Shown one piece after another: positions 47,001 to 57,500 of a stretch of DNA of 64,000 nt. Under the pieces are notes generated by a model. It had not been told where the DNA came from and searched no databases. It worked only from the letters and a program-made list of their open reading frames with translations. Position 1 is the first letter of the stretch, and the number at the start of each line of letters is the position of its first letter. The position numbers were made by a program, and so were the translations under genes. The DNA is from Marthasterias glacialis (Eukaryota > Echinodermata > Asteroidea > Forcipulatida > Asteriidae), in assembly GCA_911728455.2 (NCBI GenBank), contig OU452234.1:3164501-3228500 (forward strand), read 5' to 3'.

Positions 47001-49800
47001 GGCAATGCCCAGTGTCATGGGGGCAATGACCGGGGGCATGGAGGCAATGACCAGGGGCATTCAGGCAATGACCAGGGGCATTCAGGCAATGACCAGGGGC
47101 ATTCAGGCAATGACCAGGGGCATTCAGGCAATGACCAGGGGCATTCAGGCAATGACCAGGGGCATTCAGGCAATGACCAGGGGCATTCAGGCAATGACCA
47201 GGGGCATTCAGGCAATGACCAGGGGTATTCAGGCAATGACCAGGGGCATTCAGGCAATGACCAGGGGCATTCAGGCAATGACCAGGGGCATTCAGGCAAT
47301 GACCAGGGGCATGAAGGCAATGACCAGGGGCATGAACGCAATGGCCAGGGGCATGAAGGCAATGACCCTGGCGTGGAGGCAATGACCCTGGCGTGGAGGC
47401 AATGACTGGGAGAATGGAGGCAATGACCAGGGGCACACAGGCAATTGCTAAGTATCATTCTTGCATGCACTTATACCCAGGGAATCTTCTTCAGAAAGTC
47501 TTTTTCAGATATTTTAAACAAATCCTGTACCTGTCCCTGCGCAGTTCTCTTACCATTCCATTTTTGCCGACCAAGGTATCGAGATACATGTAGCCTCCAA
47601 TAATATTGAGCTGTACTCTGAGGAAGACAACCAACATCGCTGTGCTGTACACTGAGGCTATCGTCCGGGAGAAACCTGAAAACACAGTGACTTAAAGGTG
47701 AGATAGGTAGCCCGTATGTCGTATCAAAGAAAAAGTTTCAGAAAAGCTGGAACTAACTGGTCAAAAAGGTCACACTTGAAATTTGACTTACTGATTATCT
47801 TGAGATCATTCCATAGATCCACTTTGTTCTCCGGCCTGGAGGAAAACAAATAAACCAGAAAATGAAATATCTACGTTGCCTTGGATTTAAAACGCTTCTG
47901 GTTTGGAACTTCTAGTGATCTAAGTGGGATCCTTTGGAACACTTGGTGGCAGCAGACTTATCAGGCAAATGTTCATTGTTTGCGTAGCTCCGAGCATGTG
48001 CACATCTCTGAGAACAATAGATTTACCTATTAAGTCTGCTGCCACCTAGTGTCCTCAAACGTCCCTCACTGACCCAGAGTTTACCCAGTCCCCTCACCAC
48101 TTCTACAAACATCAAACACAAATATCATTCTCTCAGGGGCGAGGGGTCATTTATGACAAAAAGGTCTGAGACCAACATCCAAATATCAGGGTTTATGTTG
48201 AAATGTTTAAGTAACCCCAGGAGATATAGATTTCAAGGAGCTTCTTAGAACAGTATCCTCAGCACAAGAGATGTAAGTCAAAGGGTATAATTTCTTTATC
48301 TCAAGGACAGTTTTGTTTTCATCAGGCAGACGAAAAGAAGTCTAAATTCTGGAAATTCTCATCACTGCTTTCTAGCCTACATAACTGTTCTCATTGACAG
48401 CAAATGTAATTTTGTTCTGCGCCACCCTACAAATTGATAGAATCACTCTTGCCTGTAAAACAAGAACCCCAACCATCTGTCCCTTAGCCTATAGAATCTA
48501 ACTGCTTGTTTCGTTTGATTGTTTAACTGAGGATGATTTCCATGGGATATGGCATACTGCTATAATTAGAGTCCAACCGTTTGGGTGTTGAGGACGTTAA
48601 GTTATCATATGGCGTTGAATTTCGATAGAGTGAGGAAGGATCCTAGTAAATTGCTTAAAAAGTTTGGGTTAATATTTCAAAGCAAGAGAAAAATCCAGTC
48701 CATGTGTCGGCCTAACCTCATATCTCACATCAAACTTAGAGTCTTGTCACATGAGACAATTTCTACAGTACAGGCGTCTTATTTTTTTTCTAACTGGAAA
48801 AGTGAGACTTACTTTGTTTTCAGCTTCTCGATGATCCCGTCTGAGTCCAGCAGGAGACTCAGGGCTTCCTTGGTCTTGGGCAGCATGGAGAGCACCGTCA
48901 TGTTACACGTTCTTTGATTACTGTCAAAGTGATGCTGTCTCCGCGCCATGACCAGGCAGTCTTCCGTCTCCTTGTCTTGCCACTGCTGCAGTTTCCATTC
49001 TCCGTACTTCCAGAGCAACACAGCACCTGCAGATTGTCAAAGACAACAAGAATAAAGATCTTTATGCGGGCAAGTCAAATGTACAGATGAAAAGTGCAGA
49101 TGACCCGCAGAAAAAGATTAGACTTAAAAAAAATTAGTGACAGGCCTATTGGACAACAAAACAAGAGTAGGCCTACTGTGATATTATAATTTGCTTTGCT
49201 CAGCAATTTTGTTGAGTCTTCGTCATAATTTGACAATTTTTTGTAACAGGGCATCTCACCGACTTAGAATAGTATAATTGTAGAGAAATACTTAATATTA
49301 ATACTACTAGTACTAGTGAATCGCCTTCATCACAACGTATACCCCCATCCCCCATGCTTCCCTGGGGCAGTAGAACGGCCATCCAGTCCAAGTTAAAATG
49401 TCACAAAAAGGAGTACAGCGTCCCAGTTACTGGGTCTAGGTCCAGTAACTCGGGCGTCTTGGACTACACTGCTGTGGCCTGTGCTATGTTGTCAGCATGC
49501 ACAGCTTGGGGAAAAAATCATTTTATTTTTATTTTTAGTTTCTGTTTATGAACAATTTATTATCCAATCCAAAACCCTTGACACCAGGAAGGATAACAAT
49601 AAAATGATCAATACGCTTCAGTGATGATTCAACATTTAATGAAATCAAATAATTTATTAATATTATACCGCAACTGGTTAAGGGGTATTTTCTACACATA
49701 AACAATGAATGTTGTCAAAACACTTACCTCCAGTCACGACGCCAAGCACGACGAATTTTCTCTTATGCCGTCGCAAAAAGTTCTTGATTGATTCAAACAT
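41075..49800 (-). CDS. PEX3: Peroxisomal biogenesis factor 3 (peroxin-3), 11 exons
   Basis: Exons in transcription order: 49800-49728, 49026-48813, 47835-47792, 47675-47554, 46725-46650, 45740-45686, 45155-45061, 44110-43954, 43497-43375, 42285-42189 and 41167-41075. All phases agree. The sum is 1149 nt, 382 aa, against 373 in human PEX3. The start [15 protein letters not shown] and the hydrophobic [15 protein letters not shown] make the N-terminal peroxisomal membrane anchor. Conserved blocks follow: [36 protein letters not shown] with [37 protein letters not shown] and [16 protein letters not shown]3 docks the PEX19-cargo complex at the peroxisome or ER membrane for insertion of peroxisomal membrane proteins. 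No lesion is seen. Exon 7 must start at TTTTTATAG/C; the nearer TTACAG breaks phase. Confidence 0.95.
41418..41565. mobile_element. MITE with CAGGCCTGAT termini, copy 1
   Basis: Starts CAGGCCTGATACTTCACGAA and ends GAAGCAATCAGGCCTG. The interior has TTTCCTCATAGAGGTGCCCT, shared with 60137-60318. A related degenerate piece precedes it (41255-41417). Lies in the PEX3 last intron. Confidence 0.75.
41703..42075 (+). mobile_element. tRNA-derived SINE with (ATT)n tail
   Basis: Head GTGTCGTGGCCAAGCAGTCT...GGACTCAAG with B-box GTGGGTTTGATTCCC, body to GCGCTATATAAGATGAAAG, tail ATTATTATT. The Leu-tRNA-like head matches the copies at 59312, 60635 and 61247. Confidence 0.85.
42345..42540 (-). mobile_element. 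tRNA-derived SINE fragment
   Basis: On minus: an A-box region CCGAGTGGTCTAGCACACCG and B-box GGGTTCGAGTCCC, then CTTGTGTCTTTAAGCAAGAC. In the PEX3 intron between exons 10 and 9. Confidence 0.8.
42732..42913. mobile_element. MITE of the TATTGACCC family, copy 3
   Basis: The most complete copy: TATTGACCCAATTC at the left end and GGGGTCAATA at the right, 182 bp. The interior has TTTTGGTGGGCAAAA and its inverted mate. Confidence 0.8.
42955..43310. repeat. About 60-bp tandem repeat in a PEX3 intron
   Basis: GGTTCCATTTTGGAACTGGG, GTAGAGCCGGGTAACTGCTG and GAACTGCAGTACC recur about six times. Frames on both strands are repeat artefacts. Confidence 0.9.
44155..44465. mobile_element. Second copy of the 31.7-32.1 kb composite, split by a MITE
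   Basis: GAGATGAAAGATGGAATGTTC (44185) matches the palindrome at 31986-32145. After an insertion at 44274-44393 it resumes with ATATAACATCCACGTAGATCC and CATTTGATCGGAGGATA. Confidence 0.7.
44274..44393. mobile_element. MITE with CTCF-motif-like termini, copy 2 (nested)
   Basis: Left GGAGACTCTGGAATGCTAGG, right CTAGTGTTTTCAAAAGTCTCC. Inner arms GGTGGCAGCAGACTTACCAG and CTGGTAAGTCTACTGCCACC. It sits inside the composite at 44155-44465. Confidence 0.8.
44566..44914 (+). mobile_element. tRNA-derived SINE, second family
   Basis: Head GGTGGCGTGGGTGGGTAGTG with B-box GGTTCGATTCC, body GCCACGTGTCAG-like to TGCGAGATGATTAGCCTCCC, tail ATTATTATTATT. An inverted copy is at 59570-59915. Confidence 0.85.
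45375..45629. mobile_element. MITE with about 90-bp inverted termini
   Basis: CAAAGATTGTAGAGCGCCGT... mirrored by ACGGCGCTCTATAATCTTTG. Inner arms include CGCCATTTCGGCAAGTGA. Lies in the PEX3 intron between exons 7 and 6. Confidence 0.85.
45805..46445 (+). mobile_element. Three tandem copies of a tRNA-like SINE
   Basis: Units start near 45805, 46060 and 46313. Each has GTGGTCTAGTGGTAAGAC-like A-box text, B-box GGGTTCGAATCC, then TTTTTTCCCACAGGACTC and CACTGAGTATACAGTGCT. The head is repeated about every 255 bp. A minus copy lies near 56063-56185. Confidence 0.8.
46870..47440. repeat. 21-bp minisatellite, about 26 copies
   Basis: Unit GGCAATGACCAGGGGCATTCA. The 21-bp period keeps all frames open (MTRGIQA on plus, HCLNAPG on minus). 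It lies in the PEX3 intron between exons 5 and 4. Confidence 0.95.
47926..48065. mobile_element. MITE with CTCF-motif-like termini, copy 3
   Basis: Left GGAACACTTGGTGGCAGCAG, right CTGCTGCCACCTAGTGTCCT. In the PEX3 intron between exons 3 and 2. Confidence 0.8.
48066..48812. other. PEX3 intron, nothing else seen
   Basis: Unique-looking intronic sequence. A plus-strand frame near 48585-48917 partly shadows PEX3 exon 2. Confidence 0.4.
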
Positions 49801-50172
49801 ATCCTTGATTTTCTCATGGACACCTTTCAATGGTCATTTGGTCTTGGGCCCCATCAACATCGAGGCCAACTTTTTTTCCCAATTGTGGAATAATGAAAGG
49901 ACGCCCTCATCGATAGGAGTTTTCTTCTAATGTTCATTCAACAGCGCCCTCTTTTGACTCACAAAAGTTGAACTAATCAACATTTGTTTGTTTTTTTACC
50001 AATAAATAAATTTTAAAATAATGACAGGCCTGAATGATCCAACAACTTGGGTTTGAAGTCAGATAGACGAGGACAAAATTAGCATACCGTCGCTGAAAAG
50101 CAATTGGTACTGGTATAAACTTTATTGTTATTATTTCGGCCATGAATAAACAGAAAATATATATTATATGAA

Positions 50173-50542
50173 TTAAAGGGGCTGTGTTGTCTTGATTAAA
50201 GCAGTAAGTGGAGTTACCCAGTTAATATGCGCTAGTCCTTGATCTTAACCGAGGCCACCGAGTTGGCCAGCATGCCCTTCAGAAAAATTGCACTGTCACT
50301 ACCAACTTGGCCAGCATGCCCTTGTACAATTTCTCTGATTTGGCCAGCAAAAGCCTGCCCCCGTTTTTCTTAAGATCGAGGCCGATGCCCGCATGATGCC
50401 GGCGGTCACATCTCAGTTTGACAAAGATGGCACCCTTTGTTATTTGACCGCAAGTGTGCACGTGTGCAGTATCTGGGTGAGAGTTTATCTTTCCATGCAC
50501 AGCCATTGGTCTGCTATAATCATGACAACACAGCCCCTTTAA
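50173..50542. mobile_element. MITE with TTAAAGGGGCTGTGTTGTC termini
   Basis: Perfect 19-bp inverted ends (50173 and 50524-50542), 370 bp in all, with an internal repeat of TTGGCCAGCATGCCCTT. It lies between PEX3 and the GPCR gene. Confidence 0.9.
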
Positions 50543-51533
50543 CAATACAAGTTGAAGGAAATAAGCAACACGATTAGCATTTCCCTATACACAATTACTA
50601 AGTCAAAATGAAAATGTTTTCAATTCAAGAAGATATTTATTCCACACTCTTTTGGACAGTACATCATTAATAATTGGCATTATGTATCTTATTTAATTCT
50701 GCAATTGTTGCTTTTATTCTCAATTAAAAAAATTGTTTATTTTATTGTTTATTATAATTATACATTTATACATGAACTTTTCTTTTATATCATCCTATCT
50801 TGTAATTGGCGGCTCGTCTGCTGATTGTTTGGTCAATAAATTATAAATATATAAAGAAATAAACTAAATAAATAACTAAAGTAAATAAATAAATAGACAT
50901 TTAAGGCAAGTTATATACAAAAAAAACAAGGTGCTTTGTTCCTTTAATGATAATGGTGAGTTAACATAAGGGTTTTATTGAGTTTCCTTTCCCATAGTTT
51001 GGTGTTAATAGTAAGTTAAATATTTGTTTTATTTTGTGTTCTTTGCTGTATTTTTCTATTTATTTCATTTCACCAATCAAAATGTACATACATACATATA
51101 TATTAATATGATCAATATAATATAAATGAAACGACTTAAGTTAATTGCTAATGGCAAGTAGCTAAAACAGTTGATCAACAGGCAACAAATTACAAACCAG
51201 CAAAGCATGATCTTATGAAAAACACAAACACAAAAGAAGGAAAAAAAACAATTCAATAACTACTTAATAAAAAAAATATATGAAATAAATAAAAAAAAAA
51301 TCAGATGGAGAAACAAAACAACGTATACAAAAAGAGTACAAAAATAGGAATTCTACAAAAAGATCAAATGTGTGAAAAATTACATTTGATTTAAAAAATC
51401 AAAACAAACAATAACACAGTAAGGTTTCTGAATTCAACTTATCAACAACCACCTTCCCCCTCCCTCCCCCTGATATAAGAAAATGTTCACCTAAACCATC
51501 ACTAAGTAGTGATTCGCAAGGAACTTCGTTTCT
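50543..51533 (-). other. AT-rich interval, probably GPCR 3' UTR
   Basis: Low-complexity A/T tracts directly downstream of the GPCR stop codon. No second gene seen. Confidence 0.4.
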
Positions 51534-54500
51534 TCACCAGTATCTCCAGGGTTCAATTTTAGTTTTCCGCAGAAATTTCTGTATAAAAAAAACCACACAC
51601 ACAAACAAAAAGACAATCTTAATTTTTAAATCTTCAGACATACTGTACAATAATTAAAAGTTGAACAGGGGCTGTCGAGGAAATACAAAAGTATAAAAAC
51701 TGCCATCAAAAGATGTGTATACAACTTGAACCCTCTCAACAAGAAAAATGTAATTAAATATATTATTAAAATGGATTGGCTCACAAATAATTCTCAATTA
51801 CTTACAAGATTTTTTATTTTTTTTTGCACAAAACTGACAAAAACTCTGAGAAAAAGGAAGTATAAATGCAGGAGAACCTTAGAAAAAAAGTTGCTTGGGT
51901 TGTTTTTTCTTCGACGAATTAATTCATTTCTGGTGATTTGTAACAAAAAAAATGTTTGTTGTACCTTGTTATTATCGATTATCTGTGGTTTGGCTACTGG
52001 TATTATCAGGCATTCCTATTTAAAAAAAAAAACACAACAAAAATGCACCAATTATAGTCAAGAAGAAGTAACGATAAACAACACTTCAAAATAAATTTGT
52101 CAAACTACGTCACCATATGTGCCTGGTGAAGTAACCCTTGTTCCATTCAATTACAGTGAAGTTGTTTGATCAACTACTTATTTTTATCACACTATAATGA
52201 TGCAGTTTGCTTTTTTTTTTTCCCCCTTTTTATCTCTGATGAACCCGTGATCACTGCCCAGTGGCAGACTTTGTCCGCTAGACATACAAAGTAATTTCAA
52301 ATTGTCTATGTAGGTCTGAACACGTGCGCATTTAAGTTTTCTGAGAGAATTGTTTTTTCCCACAGACATTAGTAGACCCTGTCTAAATTTAGGGTTTCAG
52401 CTGTGGGTAAGGCCGGATGGCTGAAAAAGACAGTTCTTAAATGTTGCCACTACTGCCACTGGCCATTTGTTAATTTGCTTAAATTTTTTTTTATGTAACA
52501 GACCGATCCATTAAGCCCCGCCTACCTTAGCAACGGCCTAGCAACAGCGCCTGGCATGACTTTCTTGCAACTATCGCAGCGGTGGTTCGGTTGCGGCCAC
52601 ACACACGTATCGGATACACACACGTACATGGTTTTCGTTAACAGTATGGATTTAGTTTTGTGGCCTTTTGAGCAGTGCCTTGAGTTCAAAGAACAATACG
52701 GAACACTCTTAAACCACTTTTACACGACTGAACACGGCTGTAACAACACAAAAGTTTGTACCTTTGTGTATGCTGTTGTAAGTTAGAACAATGGTGACGG
52801 TTTGTTTAGTTTTCTAATGGGATTTTTAAAGTGTCAGATTTTTGTCAGACTTTCAGTGGCGTTGTCAAGGCTGTTATTGATCAATACCTTACTAGGCGGG
52901 GCTTAATGGATCGGTCTATTTGCTCAGCACAAGGCCCAAAGGCCACTCGAGGTATGGTTTTTTGAAGGGATAGAAACCTGCCCCAATGTGCAGAAACAAG
53001 ACATGGCGAGATATAAACGCAAGTCTCTTCATAGCGCAGCTAAGAACATGGAGGGGTAAATGAATCCGTTGCGAGACAAACATAACCGCCTCCTCCCCTA
53101 TTTGAAGAAATTATAGCCAAGTGGCTTGCTCAAGGACACAAGTGTCATGACGGGATTCGAACCCACATCCTGATGACTTAGCCACCAGAACTAACTGCTC
53201 AGCCACGACGCGCACCAAAGATGTAGACTGAATTCCATAGATGTAGACTGAATTCAGCACTATTTTACGGGGTCATCCGGTATTCAAAACTGAATAATGA
53301 TGTATCAAGTCACATGACATACTAATTGTAATGTTTTAATCTCTGTCGGTTTTACCTGTTCAATGGGCTGGGGAGTAGGGACAGGGTCATCTGGTTTGCT
53401 TGATGCCACCGATACTGTGTGATAAAGAAAAGACATCATCAGATACCGTCTTTTAAGCCCCAACTCAACATTGGTAAACTGACTGTAAATGCTTCCATTC
53501 TTTGCATCGGTAAGAAAGAAAAACATAAATGTTCACAGATTTACATAAACCTTACATGGTATAAAGATAATGATGGTAGAAAAGTTAGTGTGACCACAAC
53601 TCTGCCTATAGGAATGCGTACAAATCAGCATTTTTACAGTTTTCTTGCAAATGAAACGACAAAATAAGCTGAAATTTCAGGTTGGTTTTATTACAAATTT
53701 CTTGATTTGAGCAAACAATGGAAGTATTTACAGACAGTTTACCAATGTTGAGTTGGGATTTTAAGTCGCCGACAAAACCCTTCCCCCAAATTCCAGAGAT
53801 CACAGCCGGCTGCAGAGTCCGAGTTGTTTGTTGGTTATGCCAACATACGACATCATGGATTATACAAACCGGATGGGCCAGTAAAACAGAGTAAAACAGA
53901 GTTTAGAGGCAGATCAAGGTGATGTGCAAACGTTTTCTCCGACAAGTGTACTGGGTTCTTTTCAATTCAAAAAGACATTTATTTCCATACTCTTGTACAA
54001 CTTTTAAGTGCATGACACAATGAGCAGGACCAATGGATTAACATCCCATCGGAAAGACAAAGCAGTTGTGGTTTGTCTTGCTCAAGGACATAAGTGTCAT
54101 GACTGGGACTCGAAATCACACTCTGACAGGTGTGAGCGACGGAACCAGTTGGCGCCAGATGATATGTGAACACTCAAATGTTTCCCCCGCCTGGACACGG
54201 AAGCCGTCTTAAGGCGCCATTGTGTAATTACGGGATACCGGAGCAAAGGTCGCCCAGACATTCCACTGCTGAGTGTGCACAGAATACACACAAGCTGCCT
54301 TAGGCTTCATTTCACCCATACAGAGGCCAAAAAAGGTCTTGAATATTTTGGAGTTTTCTTGCTATTGAGAGGTGGTTTTTGTTGTGATCACCGATTACAG
54401 ACCTTTGTCCTTCTGTTCCAAGGATTACGAGGCATTGAGAGGCTTCCACCATTGTTCATTCATTGTATTTCAGCTCAATGGAGGTAGGTCAGGGTGAGCC

Positions 54501-57500
54501 GGCAATGGAGCCATGGTTTTGTGTTTAGTATCACTCATATGCCACAGGTGACGGCCGATGCTTTGCAATTCACGGTGCCTGAATTTGACATTTTCTCGGT
54601 TGAGAAAACAAAACAGTCAATCCAATAAAGAGAATCTTTGTTCTCTTGGCATTGTCAAGTCGGGGTTTCTTTGTGCCAGCGGTACTCTCAAAGAAAAAAG
54701 ATTCTGGCAATTCCGCCAAAAGAATCACACCAGGAGGACGGGACCAAAAAAAAAAAAAAAGAATTTGGCGGCATCAGGTTAAACTCAATTTCTCCAACGT
54801 TGTACCCTTCGTCTCCAAGATGCCACAATGCATTAAAAGAAAAGTTATTTTCACGAGTCAGACGTGTCGATTTGAGTATGTAACATAATTATTGAAAGTC
54901 CATTGAATTCCTACCTTCTTCACCAAAGTCTGAACCTTCCTCGTCCGGTATTGCACTTGGAACAATCTCTTCTTCAAATGATACAACTGAACCAGGCAGT
55001 GACTTTGGATCCTCTTCCTGAATGCAAAAAAAAAAGAAAGAAACTCAAGATAATTTTAAGGAATAAACAAAATGAACATGACTTTTGTTTTATTGCTGAC
55101 GTCACGGACGCCTTATATGCAAAACTTTCCCTGCCCAAGCCCACAGTAACGTAAAGACTTGTCATCTGTGGGAGGTTGTGGGTAAGTCTCTAGGCCATTT
55201 GCCACAATGGGGTTCGGCATATTCCATCTATAATAACGCACTTATTTATTGTCTCCACCAAAACGATATTCAGACAAACTACGGCCGGGTCCGAATTAAT
55301 CATTTTGACAATGGAGTCCTTTTCTTTAATGTGGCCAAAGGCCACAGCTGTATAATAATAATACTAATACACAGTTCTTATATAGCGCTTCATCACACCC
55401 GATGGGCGTCTCAAAGTGCTCAGTCTTTTTTTCCTGCAAGGTATGCAGAGTTACATTTTGAAGTATGAGACCTGTTCCTTTACATAGCACCATGTAACGA
55501 TTTACAGGATGCTGTGGCGCAATCTGCAGCCGATCAAACCAGGAACACCGGGGCGAACCCCTTTTCTTCGCGATAAGTGCACTGGGTTCGTTTACATGTA
55601 TTACACAACACACGGGACCAACGGCTTTACGTCCCATCCGAAGGACGAAGCAATAATGGTTAAGTGTCTCGCTTAAGGACACAAGTGTCACAATCGGGGC
55701 TAGAACCCACACTCTGCAGATCAGAAACACCAGAGCTTGAGTCCCGTGTTCTTATCCGCTCGGCAACGACACGCCACAAAGTACAGCCAAAGTCGGACTC
55801 GTGTTATTAAACACCTGCACAACAAATATTTGGCTTACCTGTTGTGATGGCAACGGTGAGACAAAGAACACGTGTCTGCCTGACATTGGTGGTGATTGTT
55901 CTAATAAGACAATAATGACAAATAAGTTAGTATGGACATCTGACGTCATCATTTCCAGGTTTGTGAAAGACGGATAAAAACAGGGGACCAGTCTGCAAAC
56001 GTGGCGGATCATCTCACTTCACCAACCCTATTAAACACTAAATAAATTTGGATGGTATTATTGGTGTGTTTTTTTTACCCATACACCGATGTGTGTTAAG
56101 CACATCTTCCTCAGGTGGGATTTGAACCCATGACCCCCGCCATTCTAGAGCAGATGTTCTACCAACTAGACTACTGTGATTGCCCAGCAGCTAGAGGCAG
56201 TTCGAATCCTATTAGCAGCGGGTAATGCAACCATTATAACAGATGTTAATAATAGATAAATAATACATGTTAATATTCTTTTCTATTAAAATTGGATGCG
56301 TGGTAGTCAGTATTTCCTGGAAACACCCCTCCCTCAACGGTCGCCTATGATTATCCCAAACTTAATTTAAATTTACATAATTAAAAACAACATGAAAATA
56401 TGTAAATCTAAGTAGAAAAAGAGACATAGCCCACAAGAAATTTCAAGAATGGGGAAAAACATTTCTTTTTTGGCCTTACCCCTGCAACAGTACTACAAAA
56501 TAATACATCAAGTATTTGGGAGGGGGGGGGAACAATTTGAAACAAAAAATGATTTCCTCACACCTTCTTCTTCAAAGTTTTCAGGTTCTTCTTCAACTTC
56601 ACTAACTTCTGTTTTTGTGCTAGGGCCGGGAAGAAATTCAGTTTCTGTCACCTTTGTAGTATTCATTGACATCGTGGGTACATCCTGCGTAAGACATAAG
56701 ATAATTTAAGAAAAGAAAGAAAACAAAAGATTAATGTTGTCCACATTGCATTTATGGAAAATTAAAATTTGAAACTATCTACCCTTTTTAACCAGTTGCC
56801 GCCGATTTTTTTTTGTTTTTTTTTTTTGTCCCTTCCCCCTGGCAGGATTCTTTTGGCGGAATTGCTGGAATCTTTTCTCTTTGGGGGTACTGCTGGCAAA
56901 AAATAAACCCGACTTGACAATGCCAAGAGAACAAAGATTCTCTTTGTTGGATCGTCCGTTTTGTTTCTCGACTGAGAAAATGTCAAATTCACACAGCGTG
57001 CATTGCATAACATCGGACGTTACATAGGAGAGGCACTAAACACAGAACCATGGCTCGATTGCCGGCTCACTCTGACTTACCTCCATTCAGCCGAAATACA
57101 ATAAATGAACAATGGTGGAAGCCTCTCGATGCCTCGTAATCCCCTTCTTGGAACAGAAGGACAAAGGTCTATAATTGAGGATTACACAAAAAACGCCGCT
57201 CGGTGGCCACAAATTATGAGTACTGGTATATTCATGACCTTTTTTTGTCCTTGTGTGGGTGGAACGAAGCGCAGGACGGCGTGTGTGTGGTCTGTGCACG
57301 CTCCGCAGTTGAATGACCGGGCGACCTTTGCTCCGGTGGTCCGAAATTACATAATGGCGTCTTGACATGGCTTCCGTTTTCAGACAGAGGAAACATTCAA
57401 GGCGAAAAATGTGTATAAATCTTGCGTACAGTCATTTAAGGTTGTATATTTTCTTCTATTGTTCAGTGAACACTTTGTGCCTGCAGGAAGCTCCGGCTTT

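Noticed and set aside
46843-47470. Frames of 150-186 codons on both strands (MTRGIQA, HCLNAPG)
   Set aside because: A 21-bp minisatellite inside a PEX3 intron; all frames open through periodicity.
51726-52094. 122-codon Lys-rich plus-strand frame
   Set aside because: AT-rich intron with A-runs; composition explains it.
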